Shown piece after piece: positions 15,979-24,067 of a stretch of DNA of 64,000 nucleotides. Each line of letters starts with the position of its first letter. Positions within the stretch are counted from its first letter, which is position 1. Position numbers and translations under genes: made by a program. The notes under the pieces were generated by a model that was not told the DNA's origin, did not search any database, and saw only the letters and a list, made by a program, of their open reading frames with translations. This stretch comes from Microvirga sp. VF16 (lineage in GTDB: Bacteria > Pseudomonadota > Alphaproteobacteria > Rhizobiales > Beijerinckiaceae), in NCBI RefSeq assembly GCF_016864375.1, contig NZ_CP069359.1, positions 62,001 through 126,000 on the forward strand. Reading direction: 5' to 3'.

Positions 15979-17031
15979 TCAAGCACGATCGGCATCAACA
16001 ATCGCCTGGGCGAAGGCGTGTGGGGCCTCCTGAGGCAGGTTGTGGCCTATCCCGCCAGTGATCAGGCGATGCTCATACTTGCCGGAGAACTTCTTGGCAT
16101 ACACAGCCGGATCCGGGTGAGGTGCGCCATTGGCATCACCTTCGAGAGTGATCGATGGGATGCTGATCACCGGGAATTCAGCCAGACGGCGCTCGAGGTC
16201 GTCGTACCGGCGCTCGCCGTCTGCCAAGCCAAGCCTCCAGCGGTAGTTATGGATCGCAATCGCGACATGATCGGGATTGTCGAAGGCGGCGGCGCTACGA
16301 TTGAATGTCGCCTCGTCGAAATCCCACTTTGGTGAGGCGAGTTGCCAGATCAGCTTGGCGAACTCGCGTCGGTACTTCTCATACCCAAGGCGCCCACGCT
16401 CTGTAGAAAAGTAATATTGATACCACCATTGCAGCTCAGCCTGAGGTGGCAGCGGCATCTGGTTGAGTGCCTGGCTGCCAATAAGATAGCCGCTCACGGA
16501 GACCATCGCCTTGAACCGCTCCGGCCAGAGCACCGCAAGGATGTTGGCGGTGCGCGCGCCCCAGTCGCAGCCGGCCACGACCGCCTTCTCGATCCTGAGA
16601 ACATCCATCAGGGCAATGATATCGACGGCGATCGCCGACTGTTGGCCGTTACGGTGCGTATCGCTCTTGAGGAATTGCGTGCTTCCGTACCCACGCAAAT
16701 AGGGCACGATCACCCGATAATCTGCCTCGGCAAGAACGGGCGCGACGTCAACATAGGTGTAAATGTCATAAGGCCAGCCGTGCAGCAGGATCACAGGCGT
16801 GCCATTGGAAGGACCGGCCTCCGCGTACCCAACATTCAGGACGCCTGCCTCGACCTGCTTAAGCGAGGAGAAGGATGTATGAGCGCCTCGCGTTAGCGGC
16901 GGAAGCCGGGATAGGGCTGCAGTGGGTACCTGCGCACGTGCGGCGCCCATCATCCCAAGTTGCGAGGCCGCCGCCGTTAGGGCAGCCAAGCCCACGAAGT
17001 TGCGCCTCGAACGGTCGATACTCTCTGTCAT
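15979..17031 (-). CDS. Exported alpha/beta hydrolase (epoxide hydrolase/dehalogenase-like), Tat signal
   Basis: A 350-residue hydrolase. The N-terminus has a twin-arginine signal, RSRRNFVGLAALTAAASQLG, ending AARAQ. Core motifs are ILLHGWPYDIYTY (oxyanion), GCDWGARTA (Asp nucleophile) and GGIGHNLPQEAP (catalytic His). The start at 17031 has AGAGGG 8 nt upstream. It is the third exported Asp-type hydrolase within 4 kb, on the opposite strand to the other two, which suggests clustering by function more than one operon. Confidence 0.85.
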   Translation of the reverse strand: MTESIDRSRRNFVGLAALTAAASQLGMMGAARAQVPTAALSRLPPLTRGAHTSFSSLKQVEAGVLNVGYAEAGPSNGTPVILLHGWPYDIYTYVDVAPVLAEADYRVIVPYLRGYGSTQFLKSDTHRNGQQSAIAVDIIALMDVLRIEKAVVAGCDWGARTANILAVLWPERFKAMVSVSGYLIGSQALNQMPLPPQAELQWWYQYYFSTERGRLGYEKYRREFAKLIWQLASPKWDFDEATFNRSAAAFDNPDHVAIAIHNYRWRLGLADGERRYDDLERRLAEFPVISIPSITLEGDANGAPHPDPAVYAKKFSGKYEHRLITGGIGHNLPQEAPHAFAQAIVDADRA

Positions 17032-17252
17032 CGCTTTATCCCTCTGATGAATGAACCGGAGCCATAGAACAGGACCGTCGTGTGTCTCCATTGTGTTCGC
17101 TTGGACGCCTTTTGTAAGCTTTTGTATCAGGATCCCTGAACGAAACGTGCGCTTACAATTCGGGCCGATCTGCAAACATCCCGGATACGTAGTTCCGGCA
17201 TCTGTTGGCTACGCTGACAGCACAATCCTCAGCGATGCAAGGAGCCGACACC

Positions 17253-17669
17253 ATGTCAAAGATTGAAAAGGTTCTCTACACCGGCAAGACTCGCACGACC
17301 GGCGGACGCGATGGTACATCGCGCAGCGACGACGGTCGTCTCGATATCCAGCTATCTCACTTCGTGGGAAAGGGAAGCGGTACAAATCCCGAGCAGCTCT
17401 TTGCAGCCGGCTGGTCGGCCTGCTTCCTCGGCGCGATCGCCAAAGCAGCCTCCAAGCGGAAGATTGAGCTTCCGAAGGACCACGCGATCAATGCGGAGGT
17501 CGATATTGGTCAAACCGGCGATGCCTTCTCCCTCCAGGCTCGTCTCAATGTAAGCCTCCCGGGCATCGAACCGGAGACCGCCCGGGCTCTCGTCGATGAG
17601 GCCCACCAGACGTGCCCTTATTCCAAGGCCACGCGCGGCAACATCGATGTCGCAATCAACCTGATTTAA
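17253..17669 (+). CDS. ohr: Organic hydroperoxide resistance protein Ohr (OsmC family)
   Basis: A 138-residue thiol peroxidase that reduces organic hydroperoxides. The peroxidatic Cys is in AAGWSACFLGAI and the resolving Cys in TCPYSKATRGNI; the N-terminal YTGKTRTTGGRDG is typical of Ohr and distinguishes it from OsmC. The start at 17253 follows AAGGAGCCGACACC. No OhrR-type repressor gene is adjacent. Confidence 0.93.
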   Translation: MSKIEKVLYTGKTRTTGGRDGTSRSDDGRLDIQLSHFVGKGSGTNPEQLFAAGWSACFLGAIAKAASKRKIELPKDHAINAEVDIGQTGDAFSLQARLNVSLPGIEPETARALVDEAHQTCPYSKATRGNIDVAINLI

Positions 17670-17882
17670 GGCCCGTCCAGGCGGGGGCTGCAAGCGGCGC
17701 TTTGCCGAACAGCTGGCTTTCCGAGGTGTGACTCCCCCGTGGCGCCATAGCCATGGGGGCTGTCACTCCGAGTTCAATTCTAGAGAATCTGCCTCTTACT
17801 GGAGATCGTTATGGGTGTTCCCATTTGGCTTAAGATTGGCGATGGCAGCGGCATTCCTCCATCGATGCGGCGGGCGTGCCCG

Positions 17883-18155
17883 GTTTGGCTTATCGCCGAC
17901 AGTTCCAGCTTGGTCGGCCTCTCCGTTGCCAAGGACGTTGTCTAGCGTAGGCATCGGGTCATCCTCGCAGCCCGCGACACAACAGCGATGCAGGATCTTG
18001 TCAGGGGATTTCCGCATACGACTGTTGTTGTCGCACTCCCCGGCACGACGCCGGACGACATTTCTCGTATGGTTCAGGAAGCGAAGGACCAGTTCAGGCC
18101 GATCGAGGTCCTCGTCAATACCCCAGGTGTCGGCAGTCTTCCGTCCCTTGGATGA
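17883..18155 (+). pseudogene. Short-chain dehydrogenase/reductase remnant
   Basis: A 91-codon stretch matches the first third of a classical SDR: VWLIADSSSLVGLSVAKDVV is a degraded TGxxxGxG cofactor fold, RRHRVILAARD follows, and VEVLVNTPGVG-like IEVLVNTPGVGSLPS is the NNAG motif. There is an in-frame TAG at 17943 and a TGA at 18153, after which no SDR sequence is seen. The glycine-rich motif has also lost glycines. Confidence 0.65.
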
Positions 18156-18196
18156 TGGCGGCACCCTCCGTTGCGTGAGTGGGTGTCGAGGTGGGG

Positions 18197-19516
18197 TCAG
18201 CCAAGGACAATCTCCGCGGCAAGGCCCCCGCCAGACCGGTTCTTGAGGTTGAGCGAACCGTCGATTGCCAAGGCCAGTTGCTGGGCTATGGCCAGGCCAA
18301 GACCGGTTCCTCCCGTATCCCGGTTCCGGGACTGCTCCAGCCGATAGAAGGGCTGAAGGACAGCTTCGAGTTGCCCATCGGGAATCCCCGGGCCGCGATC
18401 GAGGACAACGATGTAAATTTTTCCATCCGGCTTCCTCCCGACATCGACTTCCGCCTCTCCAGCAAACTTCAGGGCATTGTCGATGAGATTCGTCAGGATC
18501 CGCCGGAGAGCATGGGGCCGTGTGGTCACGACGGCATCAATCGTCTGTAGAGCTTTTACGGCCTTCCCCGTATCCTGATAATCGGAGACGATGCTCTCAA
18601 CGAAAGAACCGACATCGATCCGAGCCGGCTTTTCGACGTTGCCATGTGCTGTCCTGGCATAAGCCACACCCTCGCGCACAAGTCGCTCAATCTCCGAGAG
18701 GTCGCTGAGAAGTTTCTCCTTTCCCGGGCCATCCTCAGCGACCTCGGCACGGAGTTTCATGCGCGTAATGGGCGTCTGAAGATCATGCGAGATCGCAGCC
18801 AGGATCTGGACCCGCTCCTTGAGGTAGTGGGTGATCCGGTCCTGCATCGTGTTAAAAGCTGTCGCCGCGTAGGCGACTTCTGCCGGTCCGGTTTCATCGA
18901 GCCGAGCCACCTCTTTGCTAGGATCCAAGGCCTCGGCCGCCATTGCGAGCCGGTGAAGCGGCCTGATTGCCGAGCGGACAGCAATGTAGGCGCACAGCAA
19001 GAGAAGGGCGAGTTGTGCTAACAGAACATAGGGAAGCCACGAGGCGAGCGGCATGACCCTTGGACGTAAGTCGATCGTCACTTGAGAGCCATCGCTAAGT
19101 GTCACATGAGCTTGAACCCGTTGCCGTACGCCCGGAATGGTTTCAATGGTAACTGGCAGCCGCTGTCCTACCGCTGTCTGGATGATGTCTGCGACCTCTT
19201 TGCCCAGCCCGCTCAGCTCGGGAACGCCAGGGAGACCTGGCCCGAGCTCATATCGATAGTTCCCCCGCTCCAGCGTGGCAATCCATTGATGGCGCTCGCC
19301 TGCTGGCAGGCGATCGAGCAGGGCCAGAGAGATCCCGACGTCCTTCTCCAAGTTGCCGAGCATCATCGTCTTGGCGGCCGTGTAACGCTCAAGGAACAGG
19401 ACCCCAAACGAAAGAACGTGCGCTACGGCTAATCCGGCAAAGAGGATGAGAAACAGCTGCCATCGTAAGGTTCGCGGCAGTTGAAAGAGCCTGCGATGCC
19501 AGCTTTCCATGATCAT
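18197..19516 (-). CDS. Sensor histidine kinase, EnvZ/OmpR type
   Basis: A 439-residue inner-membrane kinase. Two helices (about residues 18-38 and 160-182) flank a periplasmic sensor domain of about 120 residues, then a HAMP domain, the H box ISHDLQTPITRMKLRAE with the phosphorylated His, the N box NLIDNALKFA, and the G boxes DRGPGIPDG and GTGLGLAIAQ. Its start overlaps the response-regulator stop by 4 nt (ATGA), so they form one operon with the regulator first. The signal is not evident, but Ohr and DipZ-like genes flank the pair. Confidence 0.93.
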   Translation of the reverse strand: MIMESWHRRLFQLPRTLRWQLFLILFAGLAVAHVLSFGVLFLERYTAAKTMMLGNLEKDVGISLALLDRLPAGERHQWIATLERGNYRYELGPGLPGVPELSGLGKEVADIIQTAVGQRLPVTIETIPGVRQRVQAHVTLSDGSQVTIDLRPRVMPLASWLPYVLLAQLALLLLCAYIAVRSAIRPLHRLAMAAEALDPSKEVARLDETGPAEVAYAATAFNTMQDRITHYLKERVQILAAISHDLQTPITRMKLRAEVAEDGPGKEKLLSDLSEIERLVREGVAYARTAHGNVEKPARIDVGSFVESIVSDYQDTGKAVKALQTIDAVVTTRPHALRRILTNLIDNALKFAGEAEVDVGRKPDGKIYIVVLDRGPGIPDGQLEAVLQPFYRLEQSRNRDTGGTGLGLAIAQQLALAIDGSLNLKNRSGGGLAAEIVLG

Positions 19517-20262
19517 TGCCGTGCCGTCGTGATCTCGACCGGCATTGCGAGTACATAGCCTTCGCTGCGGACGGTCTTGATATAGGCGGGTTCGCGAGCC
19601 TCGTCGCGGAGGCGTTGCCTAAGCCGGCTGACGAGCAAATCGATCGATCGGTCGAAGAGTTCGGATTCGCGTCCTTGTGTCAGGTTGAGCAACTGATCCC
19701 GTGTGAGAACACGTTGTGGATGGTCCAGGAAGACACGAAGCAGGCGGTACTCGGCGCCGCTCAACGCAACGGCAGTTCCCTCCTTGTCGAGCAGGTGCCT
19801 CATCGTCGTATCGAGTTGCCAATCGCCGAAGGTCAACAATTGGCCGGCTTCCGTCACCTGCAGGTTCGGCGGCATCATGCGCGTGCGGCGCAGCACCGCC
19901 TTGATCCTAGCAAGCAGCTCCCGAGCGGCGAATGGCTTTACCAGATAATCGTCGGCGCCCATCTCGAGGCCAACGATTTTGTCAGTCTCGTCACTTCGTG
20001 CGGTCAGCATCAGGATCGGCGTCGATTTGTGCTTTCCCGCCCGAAGTTCGCGACAGAGAACCAGCCCGTCATCCCCCGGAATCATAATGTCAAGGACAAT
20101 GAGATCGACCCGGTTGGCTTCGAGAAACGTCCGCATTTGCCGTCCGTCAGCAGCGACGGTTGCGCGGAGACCATTCTTCTTCAGGTAATCGGCAACGAGT
20201 TCTCTGATTTCGCGATCGTCATCGACGATCAGGATGTGGTCTGTATGCTCCATGTCCATCAC
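19513..20262 (-). CDS. Response regulator, OmpR family
   Basis: A 249-residue regulator. The receiver domain has the acidic pocket ILIVDDDRE and the phospho-acceptor in VLDIMIPGDDG, with the Lys in LVKPFAAREL. The C-terminal winged helix ends LRQRLRDEAREPAYIKTVRSEGY-like, with the recognition helix in RSIDLLVSRLRQRL. It is divergently oriented from the DipZ-like gene, with a 337-bp region between them that may hold its targets. The ATG at 20262 is supported by family length; an ATG further in (MEHTDH) is possible. Confidence 0.93.
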   Translation of the reverse strand: MMDMEHTDHILIVDDDREIRELVADYLKKNGLRATVAADGRQMRTFLEANRVDLIVLDIMIPGDDGLVLCRELRAGKHKSTPILMLTARSDETDKIVGLEMGADDYLVKPFAARELLARIKAVLRRTRMMPPNLQVTEAGQLLTFGDWQLDTTMRHLLDKEGTAVALSGAEYRLLRVFLDHPQRVLTRDQLLNLTQGRESELFDRSIDLLVSRLRQRLRDEAREPAYIKTVRSEGYVLAMPVEITTARQ

Positions 20263-20599
20263 CGCAGATTATGCCGAGCCATTTTAGCATCCCGATTTAC
20301 GTGAGCATCCCACCTCCCGTCGGAGATTTGTACCTTTCTGTATCCAGCCGATGCAATGATACACGTCCTGACAAAAAATTCCTTTTCGGCTGCCAAATCC
20401 ATCAACGCGACGCTCCGGGCGGACCCTTTGAGACGTTACTTTGCGGCAATTGGGTGCGATCCTGCGCTCCAGGCACCTACACTGCGATACACTTCGGCCT
20501 GTCCTGGACACATGCCAGATACTTCAAGCTGAACAGATGCGGGTCGCGTTCGCCCCGGCCAGTGCACCAGCGCATTGACCCCATCCGAGAGGCCCGGCC
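20263..20599. other. Divergent promoter region between the response regulator and DipZ-like genes
   Basis: No gene seen. GTACCTTTCTGTAT at 20330-20343 matches 11 of 14 positions of the ATACCGATCTGTAT operator form, with a poor second half-site 29 bp away. Further GATACA words occur at 20357 and 20488. This is at most a weak relative of the TetR-type sites. Confidence 0.4.
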
Positions 20600-22366
20600 A
20601 TGACCCTGTTCATCGTTTCCTATCTGGCAGGAGTGCTGACGATCGTCAGTCCTTGTATCCTTCCGATCCTGCCATTTGTCTTTTCCAGGACGGACCAGCC
20701 GTTTGCCAGAAGCATCCTGCCGATGGCGTTGGGCATGGCCGGCACATTTGCGGCGGTCGCGACCCTTGCTGCCGTCGGCGGAAGTTGGGCGGTGCATGCA
20801 AACGAAATCGCGCGCGCTGCTGCCATCGCCTTGCTCGCTGTATTTGGCGTGACCCTCGTCTCGGCACGCGCGGCCGCCTTCCTGACCCGGCCCGTGGTTG
20901 CCCTTGGGGGACGCTTGTCTGGGGTTGCGCCCTCAGATCGGCCAAGTGCCAGTGGATCAATGCTCCTGGGAGCCGCGACAGGGCTCCTCTGGGCGCCCTG
21001 CGCCGGCCCGATCCTGGGATTGGTTCTGACGGGAGCCGCTCTCCAGGGAGCCAATTTGCAGACATCGTTGCTGTTGCTGGCCTACTCCGCCGGTGCGGCA
21101 ACATCCTTGGCGCTGGCCGTCCTGGCAGGGGGACGGGTCTTTGCGATGATGAAGCGATCGATCGGTGTCAGCCACCGCGTTCAACAGGCCATGGGCATAG
21201 CAGTTCTTGCAGGCGTTGCAGCAATTGTCCTCGGCCTCGACACCGGCCTATTGGCACGCCTGTCCTACGCCAGCACAGCCGGGATCGAACAATCGTTGCT
21301 AGATCAGGTTCAGAGCAAGCCCGATGCCATCTCGACGAGTTCCGTAGGATCAGACGCGACTCTAGCCGTCAACAAGGCTGGTCAGGGCTATCGCAGCAGC
21401 TTGCCACTCGAAGGCAAGTTCCCGTCCCTTGATGGGGCCGTGAAGTGGCTGAACTCCGGGCCACTGACGACTGAACAACTGCGCGGCAAGATCGTCCTCA
21501 TCGACTTCTGGACCTATTCCTGCATCAACTGCATTCGCACGATGCCGTACGTACGGGCCTGGGCCGAGAAGTACAAGGATCAGGGTCTCGTCGTGATCGG
21601 CGTCCATGCTCCCGAGTTCGCGTTCGAAAAGCGCATCCACAACGTCGAGCGTGCGGTCCAGAATTTCGGGATCACCTACCCGGTGGCGATCGACAACGAC
21701 TTCAAGATCTGGCGCGCCTTCAGAAACAGCTATTGGCCTGCCCACTACTTTATCGATCCGCGAGGACAGATCAGGCACCACCACTTCGGCGAAGGCGACT
21801 ACGAGGAGTCGGAGCGTGTCATTCAGGAACTGCTGGCGGAAGGCGGGACACAAAGAGCAGACAAGGGCTTCGTCGCGCCGGACGCAAAAGGAGCGGAAGC
21901 TGCAGCTGACTTCGACAGCGTCCAATCGGGCGAGACCTATCTCGGTTACAAAAGAGCCTCCAACTTCGCGTCGCCTGAACAGGTTGGCGCCGACGAAGCG
22001 CAGGTCTATTCCGCCGGACGTTTACAGCTCAACGAATGGGCTCTCGCCGGGAACTGGACCATTGGATCTGAGGAGGCTGTGCTCAATCAGTCAGGAGGGG
22101 CGATCTCCTACAAATTCTGCGCCAGGGACCTGCACTTGGTCCTTGGGCCCAGCCGCGATGGCAGACCGGTACGGTTTCAAGTCACGATCGATGGCAAAGC
22201 ACCAGGGACAAACCGTGGTACCGATATCGACGCCAACGGGAATGGGACGGTTTCGGAGATCCGGCTCTACCAGTTGATCCGCCAAGATGATGATGTAGGA
22301 GAGCGCACTTTCGAAATTCGGTTCCTTGATCCCGGTGTTGAGGCATACGTGTTCACGTTTGGCTAG
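20600..22366 (+). CDS. DipZ-like thiol-disulfide protein (CcdA + thioredoxin-like + C-terminal domain)
   Basis: A 588-residue three-part protein. Residues 1-240 form a CcdA/DsbD-type membrane module with six helices and the reactive cysteines in IVSPCILPILPFV and LLWAPCAGPILG; it moves electrons from cytoplasmic thioredoxin across the membrane. Residues 275-420 are a TlpA/thioredoxin-like periplasmic domain with active site WTYSCINCIRTMP. The last 150 residues form a beta-rich domain also found in mycobacterial DipZ. The product likely reduces periplasmic proteins. It fits the methionine-sulfoxide and peroxide genes nearby. Confidence 0.9.
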   Translation: MTLFIVSYLAGVLTIVSPCILPILPFVFSRTDQPFARSILPMALGMAGTFAAVATLAAVGGSWAVHANEIARAAAIALLAVFGVTLVSARAAAFLTRPVVALGGRLSGVAPSDRPSASGSMLLGAATGLLWAPCAGPILGLVLTGAALQGANLQTSLLLLAYSAGAATSLALAVLAGGRVFAMMKRSIGVSHRVQQAMGIAVLAGVAAIVLGLDTGLLARLSYASTAGIEQSLLDQVQSKPDAISTSSVGSDATLAVNKAGQGYRSSLPLEGKFPSLDGAVKWLNSGPLTTEQLRGKIVLIDFWTYSCINCIRTMPYVRAWAEKYKDQGLVVIGVHAPEFAFEKRIHNVERAVQNFGITYPVAIDNDFKIWRAFRNSYWPAHYFIDPRGQIRHHHFGEGDYEESERVIQELLAEGGTQRADKGFVAPDAKGAEAAADFDSVQSGETYLGYKRASNFASPEQVGADEAQVYSAGRLQLNEWALAGNWTIGSEEAVLNQSGGAISYKFCARDLHLVLGPSRDGRPVRFQVTIDGKAPGTNRGTDIDANGNGTVSEIRLYQLIRQDDDVGERTFEIRFLDPGVEAYVFTFG

Positions 22367-22555
22367 GAAGGCTGAATTCTGTCAACCGAAACAACCGTCA
22401 TTTTGCGGATCGTTGGATGCCATGCCAGTTTGTTTATGACTGGCGTCGGGAACCATCGCCTGTCGATGATGCGCAACCGCATCTGGGACAGGATGCGACG
22501 CGTGTGGAATGTCGCGAAAATGCAATCTGAAGGCCGGAGTACTCAATTGATGCTA

Positions 22556-23700
22556 AGTAGGTCGCCATAAGACTTGCGACGCGGGAGCTGCGGGTGTTTC
22601 CTGGGGAGCATGCAACACCATGATCACTCTCCCGGGACGTGGCTCGACGAGGCGGATCGCAAGCGGCTTGCCGCAGCGCTTGCCGGCGCCCGTGAGGCCC
22701 GTGTGTATCGCCGCCTCGAGGCGCTGCTATTGGTGGCCGAGGGCCATTCTATGGCCGAGGCGGCCCGCCGCTGCCGGGTCAACCGCTCCAGTGTGCATCG
22801 CTGGCTCGTGCAGTACCGGGCCGAGCATGAGGCCGCGGCACTGATCGACCGGCCGCGCAGCGGACGTCCCCGTCGTCACCCGAGGCTCACGCCGCAGCGG
22901 CTGGCGGCGGCCCTGGCACGTGACCCGCGCCGCTGCGGCTACCAGGCGACGAGCTGGACGGTGCCGCTGCTGGCGCACGATCTGGCCGCCAAGGGCCTCG
23001 CCGTCAGCCCCCGCACCCTGCGGCGCCGGCTGCACGAGGCCGGCTATCGCTGGAAGCGGCCGCGCTATGTCTATGTCGCGCGCGCGGCTCATCTGGCGCA
23101 GAAAAAAGGGGCTTGATCCGGCGCCTGAAGGCGGGCTGGCACAGAGGCGATCGGCTGCTGTGCCTCGACTGGACCCTGCTGCGACTGTTTCCGCCCCTGC
23201 GGGCGATGTGGGCGCTCAAGGGTACCCAGGCGATCGTGCCGATCACCGGCCGCAATGCCAAGCGGGTGCTGTTTGGGGCGATTGACCTGCACAGCGCGCG
23301 CCGGCTGGTGCTGGTCCGCCATCGCGCCGGTCAGGCCGATGCCCAGGCGTTCCTGCGCGTGTTGCGGCGCCACTACCGGGGCGCCGGCTGGCTCTGGCTG
23401 CTGACCGACCGGGCGAGCGCCCACACCGCGCCGCAGACCCAAGCCCTGGCCGCCCGGCTGCGCATCCGGTTCGTGTGGCTGCCCCGGCAGGCGCCCGAAC
23501 TGAGCCCGATGGATCAACTCTGGCGCGAACTCAAGCGCCTGGTAGCGGCCAACCGGCAGGCGGCGTCCATCGATGCTCTGGCCGCCGAGGCCGCTGATTG
23601 GGTGCTGACGCTGACGCCGCAGCAGGCGCGCCGCAAGGCCGGCATGGCATCCAAACACTTCTGGCTCAGAAAGCTGTTGCAGAACTTTTGGCGACCTACT
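22556..23700 (+). mobile_element. IS630-family element (type A), 1145 bp, copy 1
   Basis: Ends AGTAGGTCGCCA at 22556 and its complement at 23689-23700, flanked by the TA duplication typical of IS630 (22554-22555 and 23701-23702). A nearly identical copy lies inverted at 27622-28766. The transposase is encoded in two overlapping frames. Confidence 0.93.
22610..23116 (+). CDS. IS630-type A transposase, first frame (DNA-binding part)
   Basis: 168 residues with a helix-turn-helix (SMAEAARRCRVNRSSVHRWL) and a second HTH-like part, LAAKGLAVSPRTLRRRLHEAG. The start ATG at 22610 has GGGGAG upstream. The frame ends TGA at 23114, overlapping the second frame; an A6G4 run just before (23102-23111) is a good -1 slippage site that would fuse the two parts. 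Both copies keep this arrangement. Confidence 0.85.
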   Translation: MQHHDHSPGTWLDEADRKRLAAALAGAREARVYRRLEALLLVAEGHSMAEAARRCRVNRSSVHRWLVQYRAEHEAAALIDRPRSGRPRRHPRLTPQRLAAALARDPRRCGYQATSWTVPLLAHDLAAKGLAVSPRTLRRRLHEAGYRWKRPRYVYVARAAHLAQKKGA

Positions 23701-23703
23701 TAG
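23113..23703 (+). CDS. IS630-type A transposase, second frame (catalytic part)
   Basis: 196 residues carrying the DDE catalytic core: Asp in RLLCLDWTLLR, Asp in LLTDRASAHTA and the terminal region PELSPMDQLWRELKR with the last acidic residue. It probably has no initiation of its own and is made by -1 frameshifting on the A6G4 run; the apparent TTG start overlaps the first frame's stop. Confidence 0.85.
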   Translation: MIRRLKAGWHRGDRLLCLDWTLLRLFPPLRAMWALKGTQAIVPITGRNAKRVLFGAIDLHSARRLVLVRHRAGQADAQAFLRVLRRHYRGAGWLWLLTDRASAHTAPQTQALAARLRIRFVWLPRQAPELSPMDQLWRELKRLVAANRQAASIDALAAEAADWVLTLTPQQARRKAGMASKHFWLRKLLQNFWRPT

Positions 23704-24067
23704 GAGCAGTGCTGATCTCATTGATAGGACTGAGCGCCGCTATGCCTGCGTTCGCCAGCTCGGATGACGCTTGGCGGGCAATGCGACAGAAGGTGCGCAG
23801 CGGATGTCTCGCAAAGGCGAACGCGACTGGCCTTGGTAAGGTGAACGTCAGTGTGGATCCATTCGGAACGCAAAGTTATGGCACTGCCATTCTCTTCAAG
23901 CGCAGAGCTTCCAGACAAGCAAGTCTGGCCTACATATGCGTGATGGACAAGAAGACGGGAGAGGTTGAGGTCGGAGGAGAACAAACGCTGCAATGATTTG
24001 CACTCAAGCCAGAATTTGACCATGCGGGCCGACGGACGGTGGGTTCCAGTGTAGTAGCTGGAACTTG

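Larger units (their letters stand above)
22550..23996 (+). pseudogene. Small secreted-protein gene split by IS630 after its first codon
   Basis: The ATG at 22550-22552 plus C is followed by the TA target and the IS630 element; after the element the frame resumes with TA GGA GCA GTG. Joining the two sides gives ATG CTA GGA GCA GTG, that is MLGAVLISLIGLSAAMPAFA, a complete Sec signal, followed by about 78 residues ending VEVGGEQTLQ. The original product was therefore about 98 residues and exported. A GTG at 23709 with AGGAG just before it could still start a shortened form. No family recognised. Confidence 0.75.

Noticed and set aside
17100..17140. TTTTGTAAGCTTTTGTATC before the hydrolase and ohr genes as another operator
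   Set aside because: No ATAC-N6-GTAT palindrome can be formed.
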